64,000 nt of DNA from CAIWHR01 sp963809965. GTDB taxonomy: Bacteria > Pseudomonadota > Gammaproteobacteria > Burkholderiales > Casimicrobiaceae. The notes below the pieces were generated by a model. That model was not told where the DNA came from, ran no database searches, and worked only from the letters and a program-made list of their open reading frames with translations. The stretch covers positions 195,877 to 259,876 of the forward strand of contig CAWELU010000008.1 in assembly GCA_963809965.1 (NCBI GenBank). Reading direction: 5' to 3'. Shown in pieces: positions 10,152-18,612 of this stretch. The position numbers and the translations under genes are program-made. Position 1 is the first letter of the stretch. Each line of letters opens with the position of its first letter.

Positions 10152-10883
10152 ATGCATGCGCTCACGCCCCAGCAGATCCTGACGGTCTGGGAGGCAGGGC
10201 TCGGACAGCATCCCGTCGAGCGCGCCTTGACCATCCTGCTGCATGCGTCCGATGGCGAATCCGGCAGGGCACTCGCAGAGCTGAGCCTCGGTGAGCGCGA
10301 TCGTCGCCTGCTCCACGTGCGCGAACAAACTTTCGGTCGCGCACTGGACGCCTACGCCGAATGCGCAGCTTGCGCCGAACGCCTCGAGTTCAGCCTGACA
10401 ACCGATTCGATCCGCTGCCATGTCGACAAGCCGGCAAGCAATGGGCGTTTGCGCGTCGACGAAGTGGAGCTGGGCCTTCGCCCCCCCGACAGCAATGATC
10501 TTATCGCGCTGCAATCGTGCTTCGACGCGGAGAGTGCCCGCGTACGGTTGATGGAGCGCTGCATCGTCGAGCCTATGCAGGATGGCAAGGCAATCGCTGC
10601 CGGTGCCCTTCCCGCTAATGTGGTGACGTTCGCGGCCGCGCGCATGACTGAGCTTGATCCGCAGGCGGAGGTGCTGATCGACTTGTGCTGCCCTGCCTGC
10701 AAGGCGAGTCAGCAGATCCTGTTCGATGTCCCTGCATTCTTCTGGTCGGAAATAGCTGCCTACGCGAAACGACTCCTGCGTGAGATCCATCTACTCGCAC
10801 GCACCTATTGCTGGCGGGAGTCCGACATCCTCGCCATGAGCGCCTGGCGCCGCCAATGCTATCTGGCGATGGTGCAAGAATGA
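10152..10883 (+). CDS. Putative baseplate/assembly protein with zinc ribbon (T4 baseplate-chaperone-like)
   Basis: A 243-residue protein. An N-terminal helical part (LTPQQILTVWEAGL, later LSLGERDRRLLHVRE) is followed by two CxxC knuckles, CAAC (about residues 74-77) and CPAC (about 182-185), consistent with one zinc-binding ribbon in which the knuckles lie about 100 residues apart. Proteins of this shape recur next to sheath and tube genes in eCIS loci and are sometimes annotated as T4-type baseplate or hub-assembly proteins. It overlaps the next gene by ATGA, showing translational coupling. The exact role is inferred from context. Confidence 0.65.
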   Translation: MHALTPQQILTVWEAGLGQHPVERALTILLHASDGESGRALAELSLGERDRRLLHVREQTFGRALDAYAECAACAERLEFSLTTDSIRCHVDKPASNGRLRVDEVELGLRPPDSNDLIALQSCFDAESARVRLMERCIVEPMQDGKAIAAGALPANVVTFAAARMTELDPQAEVLIDLCCPACKASQQILFDVPAFFWSEIAAYAKRLLREIHLLARTYCWRESDILAMSAWRRQCYLAMVQE

Positions 10884-11752
10884 GCGATTTTTTTCTGAGG
10901 CTCGCTGCACGCAGTCTGGATTCCAGGCCGGTCGCGCTGCCCCGTCTCGCATCACGCTACGCAACACCGGGCTGGGAACGATCGCCAGAGGTGGACACCC
11001 AGTTCGCCGCAGGGGCCGCATCGGAACGGCCACCACCGGCACCTGCGGCTGGTGCCGCGCGATCGCATGAGGACGGCGAGGTGGCGGACGCTTCGCCGCC
11101 GCCGACGGGTATGCGTCATGACGGACCTGCGACCTCCTCGCCGAGTGCTTCGCACGTCTTCGCCGTCGATGCCGAGAACACGGCGCGAAGAACCGGTCCT
11201 CACACGCCGGCATCGGTCGAGGCGTCATCCGGTTCACACGCCGGGGTGGACACTATTGAAAGCGGGCGCGAGGCTCCGGCCATTGACCCCGAGCGATCCC
11301 GGCAGTTCCCCCGTGCACCGCTTACCGCCATCCCCGCCGCAGATCAAATTGACCGATCCCCCGAGGCGTATGGACCGGTTGCATCAACCAGGGAAGCCGG
11401 CACGGCGACCACTGCGCCGGCGCATGCGTCTCGGCCCCGGGACGATGCAAAGAACGCGCCGAGCGACATTGCGCGCGTGACGCCGCCGAACAGCGATGAG
11501 GCACCGGCCGGGCTGGTCCGCGTTGCACCCGGTGTCGGTGAGCGCGCCCGGTCGCGACCCACGGTCCCCGATCTGGTGAGGACGACGCCCGATACGCCTC
11601 CCGCGCCGGAGATACACGTGTCGATCGGCCGCATCGAAGTGCGTGCAGTGCCGCCGCCAGTTGCACCGCCACCCCGTCCGCGCGCCGCGGCCATCGGTCC
11701 GGCGTTGTCATTGGAGGCTTACCTGAAAGAGCGGCTAGAGGGCTCACGGTGA
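10880..11752 (+). CDS. Proline/alanine-rich eCIS protein of unknown function
   Basis: A 290-residue protein starting at the ATG overlapping the previous stop. The N-terminus (MSDFFLRLAARSLD) and the C-terminus (EIHVSIGRIEVRAVPPP, then LSLEAYLKERLEGSR) look ordered and resemble conserved ends of hypothetical proteins in other eCIS loci. The roughly 200 residues between are low-complexity, rich in Pro, Ala, Arg and Ser, and probably disordered. It may be a flexible baseplate or tube-length component, but that is speculation. Its stop overlaps the start of the DUF4255 gene. Confidence 0.6.
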   Translation: MSDFFLRLAARSLDSRPVALPRLASRYATPGWERSPEVDTQFAAGAASERPPPAPAAGAARSHEDGEVADASPPPTGMRHDGPATSSPSASHVFAVDAENTARRTGPHTPASVEASSGSHAGVDTIESGREAPAIDPERSRQFPRAPLTAIPAADQIDRSPEAYGPVASTREAGTATTAPAHASRPRDDAKNAPSDIARVTPPNSDEAPAGLVRVAPGVGERARSRPTVPDLVRTTPDTPPAPEIHVSIGRIEVRAVPPPVAPPPRPRAAAIGPALSLEAYLKERLEGSR

Positions 11753-13032
11753 GCAATCATCTGGCCATTGCTACGGTCACCGCCGGGCTGCGGCAAACGC
11801 TCGGTCCAGCAGTCGGAAGCGCGGTGCCCGGAGCGACGGTGACGACGTTGCTTCCGGATGCACCGGCGCAGAGTCAACCCGAACCCCGCGTCAATCTGTT
11901 TCTGTACCAGGTCATCCCCAACTCCGCCTGGCGCAATGCCGACCTGCCCGCGCGCAACTCGCGCGGCACCCTGGTGCAGCGTACGAGTGCTGCGCTCGAT
12001 CTTCACTACTTGTTCAGTTTCTATGGGGACGAGGCTCAGCTCGAACCGCAACGTCTGCTCGGTGCGGTGGTACGCACGCTGCATTCCCAGCCGGTGCTGT
12101 CGCGTCCCATCATCCAGAGCACGATAGCGAGCCCGACGTTTGCCTTCCTGGCGCAATCCGACCTGGGCAGTGCCAGCGAGTCGGTGCGGTTCATACCCAC
12201 CGCCCTCGCGCTCGAGGAGCTGTCCAAGCTCTGGTCGGTTTTCCTGCAAACCCCCTATCGGCTCTCGATTGCTTATCAAGGCACCGTGGTCTGCATCGAA
12301 CCCGATGACACTCCGGCGCCGGCTCTACCGGTGCGGGCGCGCAACCTCTACGCAGCACCGTTCCGGCAACCTGCGATCGAGCAGGTGTTGTCGCAAGCCG
12401 CCGCCGATCAACCTGTGCAGGATCAGCCGATTCTGCCCGGCTTCACACTGGTACTCCAGGGACAGAGACTAAGCAGCGGCATCGCACAAGTGCAGATCGC
12501 GGACGTCACCGTGACACCTGCGCCAGGGCAGGTCCAGGACAGCGAGATTCGAGTACCGCTGCCGGCAGGCCTGCACGCGGGCGTGCACGGGGTGCAGGTC
12601 GTGCAGCAGCAGCTGATGGGCACACCGCCGACACCACATCGAGGCGTCGAATCGAATGTGGCTGCATTCGTGTTGCACCCGACCGTCACAGCGACCGCCA
12701 CACACGTATCCAGCCGCAACGTGGACGGAGTCAATGTTTCCACCTGCGACCTCACGGCCGCCTTCACACCGCCCGTCGGCAGCCTGCAACGCGTGGTCGT
12801 GCTGCTGAGCGAGTTCAATGCGCCGGCCGATCGCGCGGCCCGCGCCTACGGCTTTCGGGCCCCCGCGCACGATCTGGCTCCCGATCCGCCCGAATCCAGC
12901 ACCATCGTAGTCCGTGCCGCCGATGTGGTGCCGGGCGACTACTTGCTGCGTGTGCAGGTCGACGGCGCGGAGAGTCCACTTGCAGTCGACGCCAACGGCC
13001 TGTACGTCGCGCCGCGGGTCACGATCACATGA
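11749..13032 (+). CDS. DUF4255 protein, tail-terminator/cap-like (Afp16/Pvc16)
   Basis: A 427-residue protein starting at GTG. The N-terminal about 190 residues match DUF4255/Pvc16_N: LAIATVTAGLRQTL, PEPRVNLFLYQVIPNSAWRN, then ALDLHYLFSFYGDEAQLEPQ. In Afp/PVC particles this family caps the distal end of tube and sheath and sets the final length. The C-terminal half has beta-rich IPT/Ig-like features (PGFTLVLQGQRLSSG, then LLRVQVDGAESPL). It overlaps the AAA+ gene by four bases. Confidence 0.85.
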   Translation: MSNHLAIATVTAGLRQTLGPAVGSAVPGATVTTLLPDAPAQSQPEPRVNLFLYQVIPNSAWRNADLPARNSRGTLVQRTSAALDLHYLFSFYGDEAQLEPQRLLGAVVRTLHSQPVLSRPIIQSTIASPTFAFLAQSDLGSASESVRFIPTALALEELSKLWSVFLQTPYRLSIAYQGTVVCIEPDDTPAPALPVRARNLYAAPFRQPAIEQVLSQAAADQPVQDQPILPGFTLVLQGQRLSSGIAQVQIADVTVTPAPGQVQDSEIRVPLPAGLHAGVHGVQVVQQQLMGTPPTPHRGVESNVAAFVLHPTVTATATHVSSRNVDGVNVSTCDLTAAFTPPVGSLQRVVVLLSEFNAPADRAARAYGFRAPAHDLAPDPPESSTIVVRAADVVPGDYLLRVQVDGAESPLAVDANGLYVAPRVTIT

Positions 13033-15059
13033 ACGACGTCAGCGCAGCCTGGTTCGAAAGCAATCAGCGGCAACTCGTAGCGTCACTGGCACGTGTGCGG
13101 CAGGCATTGGAGCGATACATCACGCAGCGCACGGATGGTCTCGAACCGTCCGTTCCGGACACCGGCTCGGCATACGATCCGGCGGCCGAGCAACACGAGC
13201 CGACATCCGCGTTGTCGCGACTGCGCGAAACATTTCACCTTTCGCCGTTCGAGCGCGATGTCCTGGTGTTGTGCGCCGGCGTGGATCTCGACGCACGCTT
13301 CGGCAGTCTGTGCGCGAGCGCACAGGGTGATCCCGCACGTCGCTATCCGACCTTCAGCCTGGCCCTCGCCGCGCTGGAAGGCGCTCACTGGAGCGCGCTG
13401 ACGCCCGCAGCACCGCTGCGCCGCTGGCGGCTGATCCAGGTAGCGGGCGACCAGCCGTTGACGCAAATCCCACTGCGGATCGACGAACGCATTCTGCACT
13501 ATCTCGCGGGCGTGCAGCACCTGGACGAGCGCCTGTCGGGCCTGGTGGAACCGGTGCTTGCGACCGAAGGCGAATTGGTGCCTTCGCATCAGACGATTGC
13601 CGAGGAGATCGCGGCGGCATGGTCATATCCCTCACCCGGTACGGCACCGCCCATCGTCCAGCTGCATGGACAGGATTCCGTCGGCAAGCGGACGATCGCC
13701 GCGCACGCCTGCGGCGCGTTGGGCTGGAATCTCAACAGCCTCCAGGCTGCCGCCGTTCCGCTAGCGCACGCCGAGCTCGACGCGCTGGTGCGCCTGCTGG
13801 TGCGCGAAGCCGCGTTGACCGGGGGTGCCCTCCTGCTCGACTGCGATGGGGCCGATGCGAGCGACGCGACGCGCGCTGCCTCGCTGTCCTGGCTGGTCGA
13901 GCGGCTCGGCGTGCCACTGGTGATCACCACCCGACACCCGGTGCGCGACCTTCACCGCACCACGATCTTGCTGGAAGTCGACAAACCCGCCGCGGCCGAA
14001 CAGCGTCATCTGTGGCGGCAACTGCTGGAGCAGGGACAGGCTCGGCCAGGAGCGGATCTCGACGCGCTGGAATCGCAATTCAATTTGAGCATGCCCGCCA
14101 TTCGCGCCGCGTACGCGGAGGCGACCAGCCGCCACCAGGCGCTGCAGCGCAGATCGCCGTCAACCGATCCGCAGAAGCCGCAAACCAGTGGTGGCCCAGG
14201 GTTGGAGGCGTTGCTGTGGGACGCTTGCCGCAAGCAGGCCCGGCCGCGTCTGGATGACCTTGCGCAGCGCATCGACTCGACGGTCGGTTGGAGCGATCTG
14301 ATACTGCCCGATGCGCAGCTCGCCGTACTGCACGAGATCGCGATTCACGTCCGCCGTCGGGCGAAGGTCTACGAGAGCTGGGGGTTCTCTTCGCGGGGCG
14401 CGCGCGGCCTGGGCATCAGTGCACTGTTCGGCGGCCCCAGCGGAACTGGCAAGACCTTGGCTGCCGAAGTGCTGGCCCACGAACTGCAGCTCGACCTGTA
14501 CCGCATCGACTTGAGCCAGGTGGTGAGCAAGTACATCGGCGAGACCGAAAAGAATCTGAGCCGGGTGTTCGACGCGGCGGAGGAAGGCGGCGCCGTGCTG
14601 CTGTTCGACGAAGCCGACGCGCTGTTCGGCAAGCGTACCGAGGTCAAGGACAGTCACGATCGCTACGCAAACATCGAAGTGAGCTATCTGCTTCAACGCA
14701 TGGAGGCGTACCGCGGACTCGCCATTCTCACCACCAACATGAAGAGCGCGCTCGATGCGGCCTTCATGCGCCGTATCCGCTTCATGGTGCCGTTTCCTTT
14801 CCCCGATGCCGCGCACCGCGCGCGGATCTGGCGCGGAGCCTTTCCCGCCCAAACGCCGACCGAGGATCTCGATCCAACGCGGCTCGCGCGCCTGGCCGTG
14901 GCGGGCGGGAACATACGCAACATCGCCCTGAACGCCGCCTTTCTCGCAGCCGACGCTGCGGAGCCGGTGCGCATGACCCACCTGTTGAGGGCCGCACGCA
15001 GCGAGTACGCGAAGCTGGAAAAGCCCCTGAATGAGATGGAGACGCACGAATGGACATGA
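13029..15059 (+). CDS. Tandem AAA+ ATPase of the injection system (Afp15-like)
   Basis: A 676-residue protein. The C-terminal AAA+ module is canonical: Walker A FGGPSGTGKT (about 467-476), Walker B AVLLFDEADALFGKR (about 522), sensor 1 AILTTN and an arginine-rich RRIRFMVPFPFPD. A degenerate first module at about 211 keeps GQDSVGKRT but an altered Walker B (LLLDCDGADA). Every eCIS has one such ATPase, believed to help particle assembly or release rather than firing. A ten-base overlap couples it to the following small gene. Confidence 0.9.
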   Translation: MNDVSAAWFESNQRQLVASLARVRQALERYITQRTDGLEPSVPDTGSAYDPAAEQHEPTSALSRLRETFHLSPFERDVLVLCAGVDLDARFGSLCASAQGDPARRYPTFSLALAALEGAHWSALTPAAPLRRWRLIQVAGDQPLTQIPLRIDERILHYLAGVQHLDERLSGLVEPVLATEGELVPSHQTIAEEIAAAWSYPSPGTAPPIVQLHGQDSVGKRTIAAHACGALGWNLNSLQAAAVPLAHAELDALVRLLVREAALTGGALLLDCDGADASDATRAASLSWLVERLGVPLVITTRHPVRDLHRTTILLEVDKPAAAEQRHLWRQLLEQGQARPGADLDALESQFNLSMPAIRAAYAEATSRHQALQRRSPSTDPQKPQTSGGPGLEALLWDACRKQARPRLDDLAQRIDSTVGWSDLILPDAQLAVLHEIAIHVRRRAKVYESWGFSSRGARGLGISALFGGPSGTGKTLAAEVLAHELQLDLYRIDLSQVVSKYIGETEKNLSRVFDAAEEGGAVLLFDEADALFGKRTEVKDSHDRYANIEVSYLLQRMEAYRGLAILTTNMKSALDAAFMRRIRFMVPFPFPDAAHRARIWRGAFPAQTPTEDLDPTRLARLAVAGGNIRNIALNAAFLAADAAEPVRMTHLLRAARSEYAKLEKPLNEMETHEWT

Positions 15060-15313
15060 AGCCTCCCCGGATCCGGTTGCACATCGGTGAGCTGATCATG
15101 AATGGAATGGCAGTCAGCGATCGCGATGCGCTGGGGGACGCGATTCGAAGCGAGCTGACTCGCTTGCTGACTGCGCATGCTTTGCCTTCTGCGCTTGCCC
15201 GCACTCGGCACATCCCGTCGCTGAACGCCGGCGCGGTGCAGGTCGCATCGCCTCATGCCCATGCGCTGGGTACGCAAGTGGCACAGGCGGTACACGGCAG
15301 CCTTCGCAAGTAG
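15050..15313 (+). CDS. Small conserved eCIS-locus protein
   Basis: An 87-residue protein with start RIRLHIGELIMNGMAVSDRD, a helical middle (LGDAIRSELTRLLTAHAL) and an Ala/His-rich C-terminus ending AQAVHGSLRK. It overlaps the ATPase gene and precedes the tube-initiator gene by 14 bases, so it is translated with the cluster. The pattern LHIGELxxxG is shared with small hypothetical proteins in other contractile injection loci; function unknown. Confidence 0.6.
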   Translation: MDMKPPRIRLHIGELIMNGMAVSDRDALGDAIRSELTRLLTAHALPSALARTRHIPSLNAGAVQVASPHAHALGTQVAQAVHGSLRK

Positions 15314-15327
15314 ACGATGGATCCGGC

Positions 15328-15996
15328 ATGAGCACCTTCCCGAACTCTCCGCGCGTGCTCAAGGGCGCCATCATCGGCGTCGACCTGTTCAACCCCATCG
15401 CCAGCGTGGTGGTATTCCAGTACAACCCGGACACGCTCACTCGCACACTGCAAGCACAGACCGCGGGTGCAGAAGGTTCAGACCGGTCCGAGGCGTTGCG
15501 CCTGCGCGGCGCGCCGATCGAGGAAATCAGGCTGGATGTCGAGATCGACGCCACCGATCAACTCGAGAAGGTCGATCCTCTGGCCACGTCGCTCGGTGTC
15601 TACCCGCAACTCTCCGCGCTCGAGATGCTGCTCTATCCCAAGAGCGCCCTGGTGATCGCCAACACGATCCTGCTTGCGGTCGGCACCATCGAAATCATCC
15701 CGCCGGCCGCGCCGCTGACCTTGTTCGTGTGGGGACCGAAGCGGGTGCTGCCAGTACGCCTCACCCAGTTCACCATCACCGAGGAAGCCCACGACGTGAA
15801 CCTCAATCCCACCCGCGCGAAGGTGGGGCTGGGCATGCGCGTGCTGAGCTACAACGACCTGTCGATCACCAACCCGGGCTATGCCTTGTTCCTGGCCCAT
15901 CAAGTGGTCAAGGAAACGATGGCGACGCTGAATAGCGCGACCAGCCTGCCACAGCTGGCTGGCACGGTGTCGCTCACTGCCGGAATTGGAGGGTGA
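15328..15996 (+). CDS. Contractile injection system tube/baseplate protein (Afp7 N-domain-like)
   Basis: A 222-residue protein matching the CIS tube protein N-terminal domain: VLKGAIIGVDLFNPIASVVV, FQYNPDTLTRTL, then LRGAPIEEIRLDVEIDATDQ. In Afp7/Pvc7-like proteins this domain links the inner tube to the baseplate hub and is usually fused to a C-terminal LysM. Here the LysM-like part is a separate gene only five bases downstream, so the fusion is split. Confidence 0.75.
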   Translation: MSTFPNSPRVLKGAIIGVDLFNPIASVVVFQYNPDTLTRTLQAQTAGAEGSDRSEALRLRGAPIEEIRLDVEIDATDQLEKVDPLATSLGVYPQLSALEMLLYPKSALVIANTILLAVGTIEIIPPAAPLTLFVWGPKRVLPVRLTQFTITEEAHDVNLNPTRAKVGLGMRVLSYNDLSITNPGYALFLAHQVVKETMATLNSATSLPQLAGTVSLTAGIGG

Positions 15997-16000
15997 GGCC

Positions 16001-16291
16001 GTGTTTCAACCGACCAGTCGCTACTACAACATCGACACGGTGACCGTCACCACCGCCGACGGACGAGTCGTCGCATACAAGCGCCGCCGCTTTCTGCCGC
16101 AGATCGAAACGCTGCCGATCCTGGCAGAGGTGACGGTAACGCAGGGCGATCGGCTCGATCTGGTCACTGCGCGCACGCTGGGCGATGCCGAGCAATTCTG
16201 GCGCGTCTGCGATGCCAATCAATCGCTCGATCCGTTCGACCTCACGTCCGAGCTCGGCAGCACGCTGCGCATTCCCATTCCACAGCCCTGA
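16001..16291 (+). CDS. LysM-like baseplate protein (gp53/tail protein X-like)
   Basis: A 96-residue protein starting at GTG, chosen because GGAGG lies eight bases upstream; a TTG start at 15986 would overlap the previous gene. LAEVTVTQGDRLDLVTARTL, then GDAEQFWRVCDANQ and LGSTLRIPIP, form a LysM-like fold (strand-helix-helix-strand) as in tail protein X and the gp53 domain. It likely clamps the baseplate to the tube. The following gene begins three bases later. Confidence 0.7.
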   Translation: MFQPTSRYYNIDTVTVTTADGRVVAYKRRRFLPQIETLPILAEVTVTQGDRLDLVTARTLGDAEQFWRVCDANQSLDPFDLTSELGSTLRIPIPQP

Positions 16292-16293
16292 TC

Positions 16294-17433
16294 ATGGATC
16301 AGCTCGGCATCCAGCTCACCTTGCTCATCGGCCCCACCGTGGCGCTGCCGGCCCCGCCCACGATGATCGAGGCGCTGAGCAGTGTCGAGGTCAGCCACAG
16401 CGACGACCGGCAATCCGGCTTTCAGATCATGTTTAGCGTCGGTCGCTCGGGACCGCTCGATCTGCTCGACTACCCGCTCGTGGCCAACCCGCTTCTGAAG
16501 CCCTTCAACCGCATTGTGATCATCGTCACCTTCAATGCCATCCCGCGGGTGCTGATGGATGGCATCATCACCCACCAGCAAATGTCCGCGAGCGACAAGC
16601 CGGGAGCGTCGACCTTCACCATCACGGGCGAAGACGTGAGCGTGATGATGGACCGGGAAGAAAAGTCGATGCAGCATCCGGCGCAAGACGAGACTTTGAT
16701 CGCGCTGAAGCTGATCGCGAGCTACGCGCAGTACGGTTTGATCCCGATGGTGATTCCCCCGCTGGTGATCGATCCGCCGATCCCGATCGAGCGCGTCCCG
16801 GTGCAGCAGGGGACCGACCTCCAATACCTCAAACAGATGGCGGCGCGCTATGCCTACGTCTTCTACGTCAAGCCCGGCCCTGCCCCGCTGACAAATATCG
16901 GCTATTGGGGACCGCCCGAGCGTCTTGGCCTGCCCCAGCCCGCGCTCACGATCAATATGGGGCAGGCAACCAATGTCGAGTCGTTCAGCGTGAACAACAA
17001 CGCGCTCGAGCCGACGCTGGTGACGGGTCAGATTCAGGACCGGACTACGAATCAATCGGTGCCCGTGCAGACTTTCGCCAGCCTGCGTTCACCGCTGTCG
17101 GCAATGCCGGCGTGGCTCGTCAATCAACCCAATTTGCGCCGTCGCCAATATCGTGAAAGCGGCCTCAACGCCATGCAGGCTCTCGCGCGCGCTCAAGGCG
17201 TTACCGACGCCTCTGCCGACTCGGTGGTCGCCGAAGGCGAGCTGGATGCGGTTCGCTACGGCACGCCGCTGCAGGCACGGGGGCTGGTAGGCGTACGCGG
17301 TGTCGGATACCTCCACGACGGTATCTGGTACGTCAAGCGGGTGACGCACACGATCAAGAAAGAATCCTACAAGCAGAAGTTCACCCTGGCCCGTGACGGT
17401 CTGGGGTCGATCAGCCCCGCGGTCGTGCCATGA
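16294..17433 (+). CDS. Hub protein, phage late control gene D (gpD)-like
   Basis: A 379-residue homologue of the gpD/gp27 hub, equivalent to the N-terminal part of VgrG. Blocks seen are SHSDDRQSGFQIMFSVGRSG, LMDGIITHQQMSASDKPGAS, TFTITGEDVSVMMDREEK, and the C-terminal YLHDGIWYVKRVTHTIKKES. It forms the trimeric adaptor between the six-fold tube and the three-fold spike. It overlaps the spike gene by four bases. Confidence 0.85.
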   Translation: MDQLGIQLTLLIGPTVALPAPPTMIEALSSVEVSHSDDRQSGFQIMFSVGRSGPLDLLDYPLVANPLLKPFNRIVIIVTFNAIPRVLMDGIITHQQMSASDKPGASTFTITGEDVSVMMDREEKSMQHPAQDETLIALKLIASYAQYGLIPMVIPPLVIDPPIPIERVPVQQGTDLQYLKQMAARYAYVFYVKPGPAPLTNIGYWGPPERLGLPQPALTINMGQATNVESFSVNNNALEPTLVTGQIQDRTTNQSVPVQTFASLRSPLSAMPAWLVNQPNLRRRQYRESGLNAMQALARAQGVTDASADSVVAEGELDAVRYGTPLQARGLVGVRGVGYLHDGIWYVKRVTHTIKKESYKQKFTLARDGLGSISPAVVP

Positions 17434-17927
17434 CCCAGTTCTTCGGCAAATATCGAGGCCAAGTGGCCAATAACATCGATCCGTTGATGCTGGGGCGCAT
17501 TCAAGTCAAGGTGCCGGCGGTGCTGGGCGACGGCAATTTGAGCTGGGCGATGCCGTGCTTGCCGTATGCGGGATCGGGTGTGGGCCTGTTCGTGGTCCCG
17601 CCGGTCGGCGCCAACGTATGGGTCGAGTTCGAAGCGGGCGACACCGACTACCCGATCTGGGCAGGTTGCTTCTGGAGCCTCGGCGAAGTGCCCGCGCAAC
17701 CCGCAATCCCGCAGATGAAAGTATTGAAGACGGACGGCATAAACCTGCAGATCAGCGATCTGCCTGGCGCCGGGGGCTTCACGCTCGAAGTCGGGCCGCC
17801 AGCCGTGGTCGTACCGCTGAAGATCGTGCTCAATGCCAGCGGTATCGAGCTGTCGCATGGAGCGGCCAGCGTCAAGCTCACCACGGCGAGCGTTTCGGTC
17901 AACAACGGCGCGCTGGAGGTGATCTGA
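17430..17927 (+). CDS. Spike protein, phage baseplate assembly protein V (gpV)-like
   Basis: A 165-residue protein beginning FFGKYRGQVANNIDPLMLGR, then IQVKVPAVLGDGNLSWAMPC and PPVGANVWVEFEAGDTDYPI, which is the OB-fold of gpV/gp5 spikes. A short beta-prism-like tail (GFTLEVG, then SGIELSHGAASVKLTTASVS) follows. It forms the central puncturing spike under the hub. The stop overlaps the PAAR-like start by one base. Confidence 0.87.
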   Translation: MTQFFGKYRGQVANNIDPLMLGRIQVKVPAVLGDGNLSWAMPCLPYAGSGVGLFVVPPVGANVWVEFEAGDTDYPIWAGCFWSLGEVPAQPAIPQMKVLKTDGINLQISDLPGAGGFTLEVGPPAVVVPLKIVLNASGIELSHGAASVKLTTASVSVNNGALEVI

Positions 17928-18247
17928 TGCCGGGCTTTCTGTTGCACGTGGGCGCGACGGTGATGTGCATGCACGCCGGGCAGGCCCAGCCCACAGCGCC
18001 GAATCCGCGCGTGACTGTGGGGGGCGAGCCGGTGGTGACGCAGCCAGCCCCATACACAGTGGCCGGCTGTCCGTTCGTCGCCGGAGCTTCACCCAGCCCA
18101 TGCGTCACCGCTCAGTGGGTTACGGCAGCTACGCGCGTGCTAGCCGGTGGAGCGCCGATTCTGTTGCAGGACAGCCAGGCGGTCTGCGCGCCGAACGGCA
18201 CCGGCTTGAACATTGTCGTCACTCAAGTGCGCGCCAAAGGCGTGTGA
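17927..18247 (+). CDS. PAAR-like spike-tip protein
   Basis: A 106-residue protein with LLHVGATVMCMHAGQAQP, then VTVGGEPVVTQPAPYTVAGC, FVAGASPSPCVTAQW and LLQDSQAVCAPNGTGL. The regular glycine/cysteine/histidine pattern is that of DUF4280/PAAR-like tip proteins that sharpen the spike and may bind a metal (candidate ligands include His7, Cys14, His16 and several Cys). It is located directly after the spike gene as expected. Confidence 0.75.
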   Translation: MPGFLLHVGATVMCMHAGQAQPTAPNPRVTVGGEPVVTQPAPYTVAGCPFVAGASPSPCVTAQWVTAATRVLAGGAPILLQDSQAVCAPNGTGLNIVVTQVRAKGV

Positions 18248-18612
18248 TGGACATCGACTACCCGTTTCACCTGGACGGTCGCGGGCGGACGGCCCGGACG
18301 GACGCGGATGACCACATCCGCGACCTGATCGAGCAGGTGCTGTTCACCGCGCCCGGAGAGCGGGTCAACAGACCGAGCTTTGGCGCGGGCCTGCAGCAAC
18401 TGCTGTTCGCACCCAACGGTGACGAGGTGGCCACTGCCACACAGTTTCTGGTGCAAGGAGCACTGCAGCAGTGGCTGGGCGACCTCATTCTGGTCGAGGC
18501 GGTGCAGGTCGACAGTCGCGAGGAGGTCCTCACTGTCACTGTCCAGTATGTGGTTCGCCGCAATCTCCGGAAACAGGTGGCGCAATTCACACAGCCGGGA
18601 GGGCAGGCGTGA
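18247..18612 (+). CDS. Baseplate wedge protein, GPW/gp25 family
   Basis: A 121-residue protein: IDYPFHLDGRGRTARTDADD, HIRDLIEQVLFTAPGERVNR, PSFGAGLQQLLFAPN. The E-R-x-N-R-P-x-F-G-x-G-L core is diagnostic of gp25-like wedge proteins, which sit where sheath polymerisation begins. The ATG overlaps the PAAR-like stop by one base, and the stop overlaps the next start. Confidence 0.88.
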   Translation: MDIDYPFHLDGRGRTARTDADDHIRDLIEQVLFTAPGERVNRPSFGAGLQQLLFAPNGDEVATATQFLVQGALQQWLGDLILVEAVQVDSREEVLTVTVQYVVRRNLRKQVAQFTQPGGQA

